A stretch of 10,566 nucleotides of DNA. It comes from Methanosarcinaceae archaeon (GTDB lineage: Archaea; Halobacteriota; Methanosarcinia; Methanosarcinales; Methanosarcinaceae). Of the stretch, positions 1-5,944 are shown piece after piece (within the stretch, counting starts at the first letter, position 1; each line of letters starts with the position of its first letter). Below the pieces are notes generated by a model, which searched no databases, was not told the DNA's origin, and saw nothing but the letters and a program-made list of their open reading frames with translations. The DNA lies in the NCBI GenBank assembly GCA_028690255.1, contig JAQVBP010000003.1, forward strand, positions 5,653-16,218. The letters are read 5' to 3'. Position numbers and translations under genes: made by a program.

Positions 1-79
1 CCAAGGATAAGCCAACTTTATGGATGAATCTATGATCGCATGGATCAAAGAGCTTTTTTGGAAACAATTCAAGCAAAAA

Positions 80-264
80 CAGATCAAAAAACAGATCAAA
101 AAACAGATCAAAAAACAGATCAAAAAACAGATCAAAAAACAGATCAAAAAACAGATCAAAAAAACAGATCAAAAAACAGATCAAAAAACAGATCAAAAAA
201 ACAGATCAAAAAAACAGATCAAAAAACAGATCAAAAAAACAGATCAAAAAACAGATCAAAAAAA
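80..264. repeat. 12-bp A-rich tandem repeat, about 15 units
   Basis: The unit is CAGATC followed by six or seven A residues. CAGATC starts at 80, 92, 104, 116, 128, 140, 152, 165, 177, 189, 202, 215, 227, 240 and 252. Most steps are 12 nt, and four are 13 nt because of one extra A. Because 12 nt is four codons, the plus strand reads as runs of QIKK or TDQK that swap frame at each 13-nt unit. Open frames across it (20-343 and 40-297) are thus low-complexity by-products and probably not genes. Each unit carries a GATC site. The A6/A7 differences point to replication slippage. Confidence 0.95.
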
Positions 265-552
265 CGAAAGTTCAATAAAATTTACCGGGAATATTAGGGC
301 ACCGTATGGAGCGAATGTATTCTGGAGAATTGGAAGATTATAAACATAATCAAGAAGAATAAGATCCCTGTGGTAATTTTTTTCATACGCTCCTTGGGGG
401 AGGAATCCGCTTTCTTTGTGCAGGACCAGATTAATCTGATTTGCCAGTTCGGAATACTGTGTTTTAGGAGTTCCGCTTTTCTGAAGGAAAGTATTTTCTC
501 CCTCTTCGATTGCCTTTAGTATGGGTTCATCTTTATCTCTTCCCGTGAAACC
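256..552 (-). pseudogene. Broken or partial minus-strand gene, unrecognised
   Basis: The minus strand is open for 99 codons and reads like ordinary protein, with segments such as KAIEEGENTFLQKSGTPKT, YSELANQINLVLHKESGF and YHRDLILLDYVYNLPILQ. I do not recognise the family. The frame has no ATG, GTG or TTG start. Just upstream, another frame reads IIKVSREEIKM and then stops after NPY, so a one-base frameshift near 525-535 may have split the 5' end. The stop codon (TGA, 258-256) lies inside the last 12-bp repeat unit, so the array has probably cut off or replaced the original 3' end. A TATA-like element lies about 35-45 nt upstream. A plus-strand frame is also open over part of this stretch but looks less protein-like. 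Confidence 0.45.
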
Positions 553-586
553 TTAATTATAGTAAAGAGTATGAGTAATGCAACCC

Positions 587-598
587 CTATTTATAAGC
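587..598 (-). promoter_or_regulatory. TATA-like promoter element
   Basis: The minus strand reads CTTATAAATAGG here, a good match to a methanogen TATA box. It predicts a start of transcription near 560-565, just before the broken frame at 552-256. The promoter may have outlived its gene. Confidence 0.5.
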
Positions 599-630
599 CA
601 TCAAGCAATTTTTGTCGATCGAATGCAGGT

Positions 631-663
631 ATGACTATAGCATGACTATAGCATGACTATATA
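631..663. repeat. 11-bp tandem repeat, three units
   Basis: Three adjacent copies of ATGACTATAGC lie at 631-641, 642-652 and 653-663; the last ends in TA instead of GC. They lie between the minus-strand promoter at 587-598 and the plus-strand promoter at 704-718. They could be an operator or a slippage product. Nothing in the sequence decides which. Confidence 0.85.
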
Positions 664-703
664 TTGATGCGTAAAATCCGAAATCCCGAGGATTGAACAA
701 GGG

Positions 704-718
704 ATATTTTTTAAAAAG
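704..718 (+). promoter_or_regulatory. TATA-like promoter for the gene at 772
   Basis: ATATTTTTTAAAAAG lies about 55-65 nt before the ATG at 772 and predicts transcription from about 735-745. The gene also has a strong Shine-Dalgarno GGAGG at 758-762, nine bases before the ATG. Confidence 0.4.
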
Positions 719-771
719 GCGTACGATAAAAACAAAAATCCCTTTAAAAAACAAAACGGAGGCTCCAATTA

Positions 772-1281
772 ATGCCAAACGGTAAAACCCATAACAAAAT
801 AAACATAATAGTATTATTTCTCATATTGATCGGCCTGCACTCCCCCCTCTGCAGCGAAACCCTTCCCCTCGAATACCTGAGTACCGCCTCAATAACTATA
901 TTCTCATTTTCATTCCTGTTTGGGACCTACTACTTAAGCCCCGACCTGGATATAAAGAGCGAACCCTTCAAACGCTGGGGCCCCTTCAGACATATCTGGT
1001 GGCCCTATCAGAAAATCTTCGGACATAGGGGGATGCTGCATAACCCCTTACTCGGCCCTCTTATTATAATACTCACTGTTGGGGTCGTATTTGTCGCCCC
1101 CGTGGTCGTTGCCCTGGGCCTGAATGCAAGAGAAGTCCCGCAGGAATTGCTCATCTTACTCTTCACAGGTATAGTACTATCAATTGAAACCCACATCCTG
1201 GCCGACGCAATCTCGACAAAGACAAAAAGGACCACCACAAAGGTGAAGAAAAAACTGAACGGATCAGGCAAAAAGAAATAA
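772..1281 (+). CDS. DUF2227/YdjM-like putative metal-binding membrane protein
   Basis: This 169-residue protein has the pattern of the DUF2227 family, putative metal-binding membrane proteins related to the YdjM-type hydrolase superfamily. Candidate metal ligands are H7 in GKTHNK, D58 and D60 in LSPDLD, H85 and H90 in GHRGMLHN, and H141 and D145 in THILADA. Hydrophobic segments at about 12-24, 40-55, 93-116 and 123-138 suggest an integral membrane protein. The C-terminus is Lys/Thr-rich. The start at 772 is supported by GGAGG nine bases upstream. It is a single gene, convergent with the pilin-like gene, with a 24-bp palindrome between the two stops. The enzymatic activity and substrate are unknown. 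Family assignment is from the motif pattern. Confidence 0.8.
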   Translation: MPNGKTHNKINIIVLFLILIGLHSPLCSETLPLEYLSTASITIFSFSFLFGTYYLSPDLDIKSEPFKRWGPFRHIWWPYQKIFGHRGMLHNPLLGPLIIILTVGVVFVAPVVVALGLNAREVPQELLILLFTGIVLSIETHILADAISTKTKRTTTKVKKKLNGSGKKK

Positions 1282-1319
1282 GTCTTTATATAAACGGTAT
1301 CCTGGGGCATTAACAGTTT

Positions 1320-1343
1320 CTCAACCTGATATATCAGGTTGAG
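1320..1343. terminator. 24-bp perfect palindrome between convergent genes
   Basis: The half-site CTCAACCTGATA is followed directly by its exact reverse complement. It lies between the stop at 1281 (+) and the stop at 1370 (minus), where a bidirectional terminator or RNA-stabilising hairpin would be expected. No long T-run follows on either strand. A dimeric protein-binding site is the alternative. Confidence 0.55.
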
Positions 1344-1369
1344 GCTCGAAAGGTTATGAATGTCCCTGT

Positions 1370-2293
1370 TCAACTGATTTTTACCGCCATGTAATCAATG
1401 TTTATCTCTTTTTCAGCAGCGGCGTGCTGTACGGCATAAAAACGGATTTTCAGGTTTTCCAGTTCCCCGGCGGTATTGATATAAGAAGATAAATCCACGA
1501 TGGTATAGTTATAAGCATTGAATTCAGGCAGGTCTTCTTCATGCTCCTTCATACTTCCTGAATTTTCATCCCAGTAACTAAGCTTAATGCTCTCGTAATT
1601 ATTATCATGCCCCTGGTATACCAGTTTAAGGGTCACGTTTGAAATACTGTCTCCTGCCCTGAGCCCATAAGCTCCTGTGTCGATATCGAAAACAAACTCC
1701 TCATATATGCTGGAATCTGAAATTGCGGGTGGATAATATACAGTCGCCTTCCCGTCATTTTCCCCCTCTACATCGGAAAGTTTCGCAGAACCCCCGGACG
1801 TGTCCAGCACCGAACCCTGAGGGGTAATCCATTCGGGAGAACCGAAAGCGGAGAACTCGAACTTATAGATTAGTTGCTTTGAGGGGATATCGATCAGGTA
1901 TACCCTTATGGAATCGTTTTTTTTGAGGTCAAGCCCCCACTCGGCTCTTGTGTCGATCCTGAGCTCATCCCCAAATTCCCATCTGCTTTTACCAAGGTTC
2001 TGGAAAAGGGAGTCAGGAGAACACACATACTGGAAACCGTTAACGTTAAGTTTAATTTCCAGTTCCCCAATATCAATCGGAACCCCTCCGCAGTGCCTCA
2101 TGTAAATGGTATCGGAGAATACGCTTGCCCCTTCGTGGACATCCGGATGAGGAATCTCCTCCGGTCCACTGTAGGAAAACACGATAGCACCGACTCCGGA
2201 GAGGGCTATGACCACCATGGTCGTCATGAGCAACTGGGCCACGATCTCGGAAACAGCCGAATTGTTTTTAAAAAAAAATCCGTTTTTAAGCAA
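1370..2293 (-). CDS. Type IV pilin N-terminal domain protein
   Basis: This is a secreted or surface protein of about 307 residues. Its N-terminus fits the archaeal pilin domain (Pilin_N, formerly DUF1628): a short Lys/Asn-rich stretch, NNSAVSEIVAQLL, then a hydrophobic helix to about residue 41 that would anchor or polymerise the protein. The rest is a hydrophilic, beta-rich extracellular domain of about 260 residues. It is unrecognised beyond two similar-looking segments at its C-terminal half, and has sequons such as NVT and NYT. I prefer TTG at 2293 because GAGGTG lies about 5-6 bases upstream; GTG at 2302 is in frame but overlaps that sequence. A run of T near the start encodes FFFK and could slip. 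It starts 46 nt after the deiminase-like gene and may be cotranscribed with it. No prepilin peptidase or pilus ATPase is in view. Confidence 0.75.
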   Translation of the reverse strand: MLKNGFFFKNNSAVSEIVAQLLMTTMVVIALSGVGAIVFSYSGPEEIPHPDVHEGASVFSDTIYMRHCGGVPIDIGELEIKLNVNGFQYVCSPDSLFQNLGKSRWEFGDELRIDTRAEWGLDLKKNDSIRVYLIDIPSKQLIYKFEFSAFGSPEWITPQGSVLDTSGGSAKLSDVEGENDGKATVYYPPAISDSSIYEEFVFDIDTGAYGLRAGDSISNVTLKLVYQGHDNNYESIKLSYWDENSGSMKEHEEDLPEFNAYNYTIVDLSSYINTAGELENLKIRFYAVQHAAAEKEINIDYMAVKIS

Positions 2294-2339
2294 ACAGGCC
2301 ACCTCTTTTTTTATTTATTACCCTTTTTCCTTTTTTGCA

Positions 2340-3335
2340 TTAATTTTTCTTTCTGTGTAGCCTCAGGGTGTGGCAGCGGAGGCTTCCTCCTCCCGCAAGG
2401 AGGGCTTTCGGGTGGAAGGGGATTATTTCCACGCCTCTTTCTTCCAGGGCCGCTTCTGTTTTGCGGTCAAGGGCCGTGTCGTAATGGAAGATGGTGCCGC
2501 TTTCCAGAGGCACGAAGGAACAGGCCAGACGCTGCTGTTCGGAGGCAGTAACAGGGATTATTTCCATACCTCTCTGCCACATTAATTCCGCAAAATCGAT
2601 TCTTTCCCCGGACCTGCGGGTAAAGAGGAAGGTCTCCTCAAAAGCCGGGAGGTAGGCAAGGCCCAGGTCTTTCCGGACCCTGTTAAAAACAGTATCCGGA
2701 TGCATGTAATGGCGGGCCTGCGGGATACGGGTGTAAATTACTTCTTTGAATTCATTAAGGATATTTGACATGAACTCCCGTATAAAGGAATAAGTGTGTC
2801 GCTCCGTATCGGCAACAAAAACCGTATCCTTTGAAAGCAGGAGACAGCCTTCAAAAAAGCCCCCGCTCCCTTTGAACTCATTAAGAATGGGAATTCCCAG
2901 CCTTCCAAGGGCCTCTTTTACAACTACTTCCTCGTTTTCCCGGGCAGGAGGGCGCATTTTGGAGAGCATGGCCCCTTTATCGGAGATTACGGCGATGTCG
3001 TGCAAAAAAGTAAGGTTGGGAAGTTTTCCTATCAGAGGTCTGTTTTCCTCCACATAATCCGAGAGTTCGTAAACTTTTACCCCGCAGGACTCGAGCAGGG
3101 CCCGGTACCTGCGGTGTTCTTCGATGTAGCCGGGAATGTCCGGGACCCTGTCATAGAGCCAGTAGCGGAAATTCGATTCGTTGATAAGAGATAGTTCTTC
3201 ACCCGGGGTATGCAAAAGTACGCTTTTCAGCCTTCCGAGTTCGTCACAGCCATAATCGATACAATGTTCTTTGTTTTTTGTTTTTTCCCCTTCTTTTTCC
3301 TTTTTTTTCCATTTTCCTTCACCCTCTTCTTTCAT
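2340..3335 (-). CDS. Arginine deiminase/DDAH-fold amidinotransferase-family protein
   Basis: At 331 residues it covers the guanidine-modifying fold of arginine deiminase, dimethylarginine hydrolase and amidinotransferases. The usual order of landmarks is present: RLKSVLLHTPGEEL (35-48), LPNLTFLHD with D113, FFEG with E162, MHPDTVF with H212 and D214, and GGGSLRCHT with C321 as likely nucleophile. These match the Asp, Glu, His and Cys catalytic set. The family's EGGD motif reads EGCL, so one substrate-contacting Asp is missing. The exact substrate (arginine, methylarginine or another guanidine) cannot be read. The first 22 residues are Lys/Glu-rich, derive from the adjoining repeat DNA, and precede the conserved fold. 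ATG at 3335 is the only usable start. It lies downstream of the radical SAM and methyltransferase genes, separated by the array at 3312-3487. Confidence 0.78.
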   Translation of the reverse strand: MKEEGEGKWKKKEKEGEKTKNKEHCIDYGCDELGRLKSVLLHTPGEELSLINESNFRYWLYDRVPDIPGYIEEHRRYRALLESCGVKVYELSDYVEENRPLIGKLPNLTFLHDIAVISDKGAMLSKMRPPARENEEVVVKEALGRLGIPILNEFKGSGGFFEGCLLLSKDTVFVADTERHTYSFIREFMSNILNEFKEVIYTRIPQARHYMHPDTVFNRVRKDLGLAYLPAFEETFLFTRRSGERIDFAELMWQRGMEIIPVTASEQQRLACSFVPLESGTIFHYDTALDRKTEAALEERGVEIIPFHPKALLAGGGSLRCHTLRLHRKKN

Positions 3336-3487
3336 TCCCTATTTTCCCCTTTTCCTTCATTCCCTTTTTCCTTCATTCCCTTTTTCCTTCATTCCCTTTT
3401 TCCTTCATTCCCTTTTTCCTTCATTCCCTTTTTCCTTCACCCTCTTCTTTCATTCCCAATTTTCCTTTTTTTCTTCACCCTCTTTTT
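3312..3487. repeat. 16-bp tandem array flanked by 28-bp direct repeats
   Basis: Five perfect 16-bp units, CATTCCCTTTTTCCTT on the plus strand, lie at 3358-3437. A 28-bp direct repeat flanks them, at 3312-3339 and 3430-3457, and a partial third copy lies near 3473-3485. On the minus strand, the coding direction, every unit reads GGGAATGAAGGAAAAA, so each has an ATG next to purine-rich Shine-Dalgarno-like sequence. Because 16 is not a multiple of three, successive ATGs fall in different frames. The inner 28-bp copy holds the real start of the deiminase-like gene at 3335. The outer copy repeats the same first eight codons (MKEEGEGK) and then stops after RE. Confidence 0.95.
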
Positions 3488-3502
3488 ATTTCGTATTTTG
3501 CT

Positions 3503-4546
3503 TCAGTTTTTCTTTTTTGCGAGGATTATGGTGTTTGTCCCTTCCCTGTTAAGAATTGCTTTCAGGATTTCAAAGCCGCGGGCTTCAAGGTAGGTTTTGA
3601 GCTGGTCAAATGTATATTTGTAGGTAAAACCCATGCGGATGCTGTCCCCTTCTTTAAAAGCCACGGCCCTTGATCCGACCTCGAAGCTCGTGTCCTTCAG
3701 GATATAGAGGGTCTTTTTAGTCCTGTAGAGCTGACCTGCTACCTTTGATTCCACGGAGGAAAGCAAAAGCTCGAAGTCAAAGTCTTCCGGAACCATGCCG
3801 TGCTGGAGCAGGGGGTACATGTTAAAGAGTGCGTTTTCCCTTGAAGCATAGGCGCCTACAATGGACCTTTTCGCGGACCATAGAGCTTCTTCGTCGTCTG
3901 AGGAGGGAAGGATATGGGCATCAAAAAGGAAAAGGTCCCCTGATTCCAGGTTTTCGCAGACGAGATTCAGTATGGAATCAGGTTCGTAGTTGCAGAAGGT
4001 ATTTCCGAGAATGCAGAAAAGGAGAGGGGGATGCAAATATTTTTTCAGGAGGGGCAGATCCTCGATTAAACTCACGATTCCCATTTTTTCAAGGGGCAGG
4101 TCCCGAACATTTTCAAGGGCCATCTCCACGAACTGGTCGTTCACATCAATGGGATAATAACGAAGGAGGTGCCTCCGGGCAGAAGCCGGGGACTCGGCCG
4201 AATTTTTTCTTATAAGGCCTTTGAGAAGCACCTGCTCTTTTTCTCCGTTTCCGACCCCCACGCTCACCAGGTTCATGTTCGAGGGAATGAATTTTACCAG
4301 CGGGTCGATATTTTCCTCAAGCAGGGTTTTCAGACCCCTGGCCACGGGAAATGTGCTGGACCTGTCAAGAGTAAGCCAGTTTTTGGCCCCTTCGGCCCCC
4401 ATATAGAGGAGGTAATCAGGCAGTTCATGTCTTTTGAGGTTTTCATACAGCTTTTCTTTAAGAGTGTTTTCGGTGATGAGTTCGATTTTGTTTCCGGTTG
4501 CCGGATTATGCTCCAGGCCCTGTTTTAATCCTGTTTCTCGTATTAT
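3503..4546 (-). CDS. EgtD-like SAM-dependent methyltransferase, apparent AUA start
   Basis: This belongs to the family of histidine N-alpha-methyltransferase EgtD (Methyltransf_33). From ATG at 4402 it would be 299 aa. Seen in that numbering: a SAM-binding segment LVSVGVGNGEKEQ (45-57), the acidic strand YPIDVNDQF, ILGNTFCNYEPD (131-142) matching the EgtD Asn loop, and FKEGDSIRMGFTYKYT near the end. Upstream of 4402 the same frame continues with family-like sequence (IELITENTLKEKLYENLKRH, then ELPDYLLY) back to 4546, where the only plausible starts are ATA at 4546 or 4543. GGAGG-type sequence at 4553-4560 lies 6 or 9 bases before them, and the ATAs overlap or abut the TAA of the upstream gene. 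ATG 4402 has no Shine-Dalgarno. EgtD's Glu-x-Ser imidazole contact reads Gly-Phe-Thr, so histidine is probably not the substrate. Confidence 0.75.
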   Translation of the reverse strand: MIRETGLKQGLEHNPATGNKIELITENTLKEKLYENLKRHELPDYLLYMGAEGAKNWLTLDRSSTFPVARGLKTLLEENIDPLVKFIPSNMNLVSVGVGNGEKEQVLLKGLIRKNSAESPASARRHLLRYYPIDVNDQFVEMALENVRDLPLEKMGIVSLIEDLPLLKKYLHPPLLFCILGNTFCNYEPDSILNLVCENLESGDLFLFDAHILPSSDDEEALWSAKRSIVGAYASRENALFNMYPLLQHGMVPEDFDFELLLSSVESKVAGQLYRTKKTLYILKDTSFEVGSRAVAFKEGDSIRMGFTYKYTFDQLKTYLEARGFEILKAILNREGTNTIILAKKKN

Positions 4547-5739
4547 TTTTCTACCTCCTCTGGTTTAGCGAAATTAGCAATCCCCTTTTGAGGCTTTTCT
4601 TCAAGTTTTTCTTTAAAGCACTGCTGACATTCCATCCGGAGAGCTTCCAGGGGCCCCAGTCCTTTATTAATTCCCACACTGTAGGCGTAGCCCCGGCAGC
4701 CTATGCATTCATCCAGGTGCTCGCAGGCGCTACACCTGCCTTCGAGTACCCTGTCGATGTTTCGAACGTAGCTGAAAAGTTCGGAGGCATGGACCTCTTT
4801 CAGGCTCATTTTATTCACGTTATAGGGATATTCTCCGTCTACCCAAAAGAAAGGGTGTTCGTCCAGTTTCGCAGGCGCACAGGGCCTGACGTTCCCCTCG
4901 ATATTGATGTAGAGGCTGTAGAGGTGCTGAAGGCAGCCGCTTGCTGTAATCGGGGTATAGGGCAGCCAGTCGTAGCCGTAGTATTCCCGATCGATTTCCA
5001 GAAGTTTCATTTTATAGGTCCGGATTTCTCCGGCAGTCAGCAGTTTATCAGCAAGTTCGTCGTTTGCCCGACCTGTGGGCGTCAGAATTTCCATGTTGGG
5101 AAAGATCCTGTTTTTACGGCAGAAGTGCCAGATCTCCTCGATTTCCCCGAGGTTCATTTTGTTGCTTACGAAGGAAACCCCGAGCCGAAGAACCCCGGCT
5201 TCCCTCTCTTCGGAAAACCCGGCCTCGATAAGGTTGGAAAGCCCCTTTCCAATGGCTGCGGATGCGCCCTCTTTTCCGGCCAGGTAGTCCTGAACCTCCG
5301 GCCGGAGAGAATCGAGTTTGCCCATGACCGAGGCGTTGTGTTCGTAAAGAAAACCTGCAAGCTCCTTCGTCATCAGAAGAGTGTTGGAAAAGATCATGGG
5401 GACAAGCCCGAGGGAATCGATGTAAACGATTAATTCCCTGAAATTCGGGTAAAGGGTGGGTTCTCCTCCCCCAATCACGACCACGGACCTGGCCCCGAGC
5501 CCCTTTGCCTCCGAAACGATACTTTTCAGGCCCTCAAAATCGGCCACCTTTTCCGAGGAGGAGGCCTCTCCGCTCTGCGCATAGCAGTAGCGACAGCGGA
5601 GGTTGCAGGAGGTATTTGTTTCCAGCCGGATGGCTAAAAGCCGGTTCGAATTCCGGGCTTCATAAGCGTCCCGGCCCTCGTACAGGTATCCCTTCAGGAC
5701 AGGCGGCGGGGAAAAAAGTTTTTCTGTTTCAGGATTTAT
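4543..5739 (-). CDS. Radical SAM/SPASM-domain enzyme, apparent AUA start
   Basis: At about 398 residues it has the radical SAM cluster motif TSCNLRCRYCYA with C45, C49 and C52, then VVVIGGGEPTLYPNF as the SAM-binding GGE motif. It ends with a SPASM-type auxiliary cluster region: GCLQHLYSLYINIEGNVRPC, CSACEHLDECIGC and ECQQCF. Such enzymes do radical chemistry on peptides, proteins or small molecules; the substrate here is unknown. The first standard start in frame is GTG at 5547, which would remove the CxxxCxxC motif. The frame is open upstream to a TAA near 5790 with no ATG, GTG or TTG. ATA at 5739-5737 has GGAGG at 5752-5748, eight bases upstream, and is my preferred start. It is the first gene of the minus-strand cluster; its TAA overlaps the start of the methyltransferase. 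Confidence 0.82.
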   Translation of the reverse strand: MNPETEKLFSPPPVLKGYLYEGRDAYEARNSNRLLAIRLETNTSCNLRCRYCYAQSGEASSSEKVADFEGLKSIVSEAKGLGARSVVVIGGGEPTLYPNFRELIVYIDSLGLVPMIFSNTLLMTKELAGFLYEHNASVMGKLDSLRPEVQDYLAGKEGASAAIGKGLSNLIEAGFSEEREAGVLRLGVSFVSNKMNLGEIEEIWHFCRKNRIFPNMEILTPTGRANDELADKLLTAGEIRTYKMKLLEIDREYYGYDWLPYTPITASGCLQHLYSLYINIEGNVRPCAPAKLDEHPFFWVDGEYPYNVNKMSLKEVHASELFSYVRNIDRVLEGRCSACEHLDECIGCRGYAYSVGINKGLGPLEALRMECQQCFKEKLEEKPQKGIANFAKPEEVEK

Positions 5740-5798
5740 ATATTCGGCCTCCAGAATTTCAAAAACCAGTATAATATTATAAGATAGTTAGAACGCAT

Positions 5799-5812
5799 TA
5801 TTTAATAAATAT
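5799..5812 (-). promoter_or_regulatory. TATA-like promoter of the radical SAM cluster
   Basis: On the minus strand, AGCAATATTTATTAAATAA includes an A/T-rich TATA box preceded by a purine-rich BRE-like stretch. Transcription would start near 5775, giving a leader of about 36 nt before the ATA at 5739. A second A/T-rich site at 5773-5782 would give a nearly leaderless mRNA and fits the Shine-Dalgarno less well. Confidence 0.45.
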
Positions 5813-5867
5813 TGCTTTTCAGGAAACTGAATTATACTCCGAAGCTTATCAATTTGTAAGAAACTAA

Positions 5868-5881
5868 ATACCATTTAATAG
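5868..5881 (+). promoter_or_regulatory. Possible TATA element for the gene at 5945
   Basis: AAATACCATTTAATAG lies about 65-75 nt before the ATG at 5945 and would start transcription near 5900-5905. The 200-bp gap at 5740-5944 is thus a divergent promoter region shared with the radical SAM cluster. Confidence 0.35.
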
Positions 5882-5944
5882 AATTAAACTGTTTTGAGTT
5901 TTTCAGTAATTGAAGCCACAACTTTTAAGAAAGAGGGGAATTCG

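Noticed and set aside
20..343. Plus-strand open frames rich in QIKK/TDQK
   Set aside because: They exist only because the 12-bp repeat lacks stops, and they change frame with each A6/A7 variant.
1008..1373. Minus-strand frame of 121 codons
   Set aside because: It is antisense to the DUF2227 gene and spans the palindrome, with no domain of its own.
3210..3673. Phe/Ser/Pro-rich plus-strand open frames
   Set aside because: Antisense translations of the 16-bp pyrimidine-rich repeat and its flanking genes.
4400..4402. ATG 4402 as start of the methyltransferase
   Set aside because: No Shine-Dalgarno precedes it and it would drop 48 codons of family-like N-terminal sequence.
3503..4546. Ergothioneine biosynthesis
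   Set aside because: No EgtB or EanB-like sulfur-insertion gene is present, and the EgtD histidine-contact residues are not kept.
4498..5433. Long plus-strand frame of 311 codons
   Set aside because: It is antisense to the radical SAM gene, whose minus-strand motifs are unmistakable.
5545..5547. GTG 5547 as start of the radical SAM gene
   Set aside because: It would remove all three cysteines of the CxxxCxxC cluster motif.
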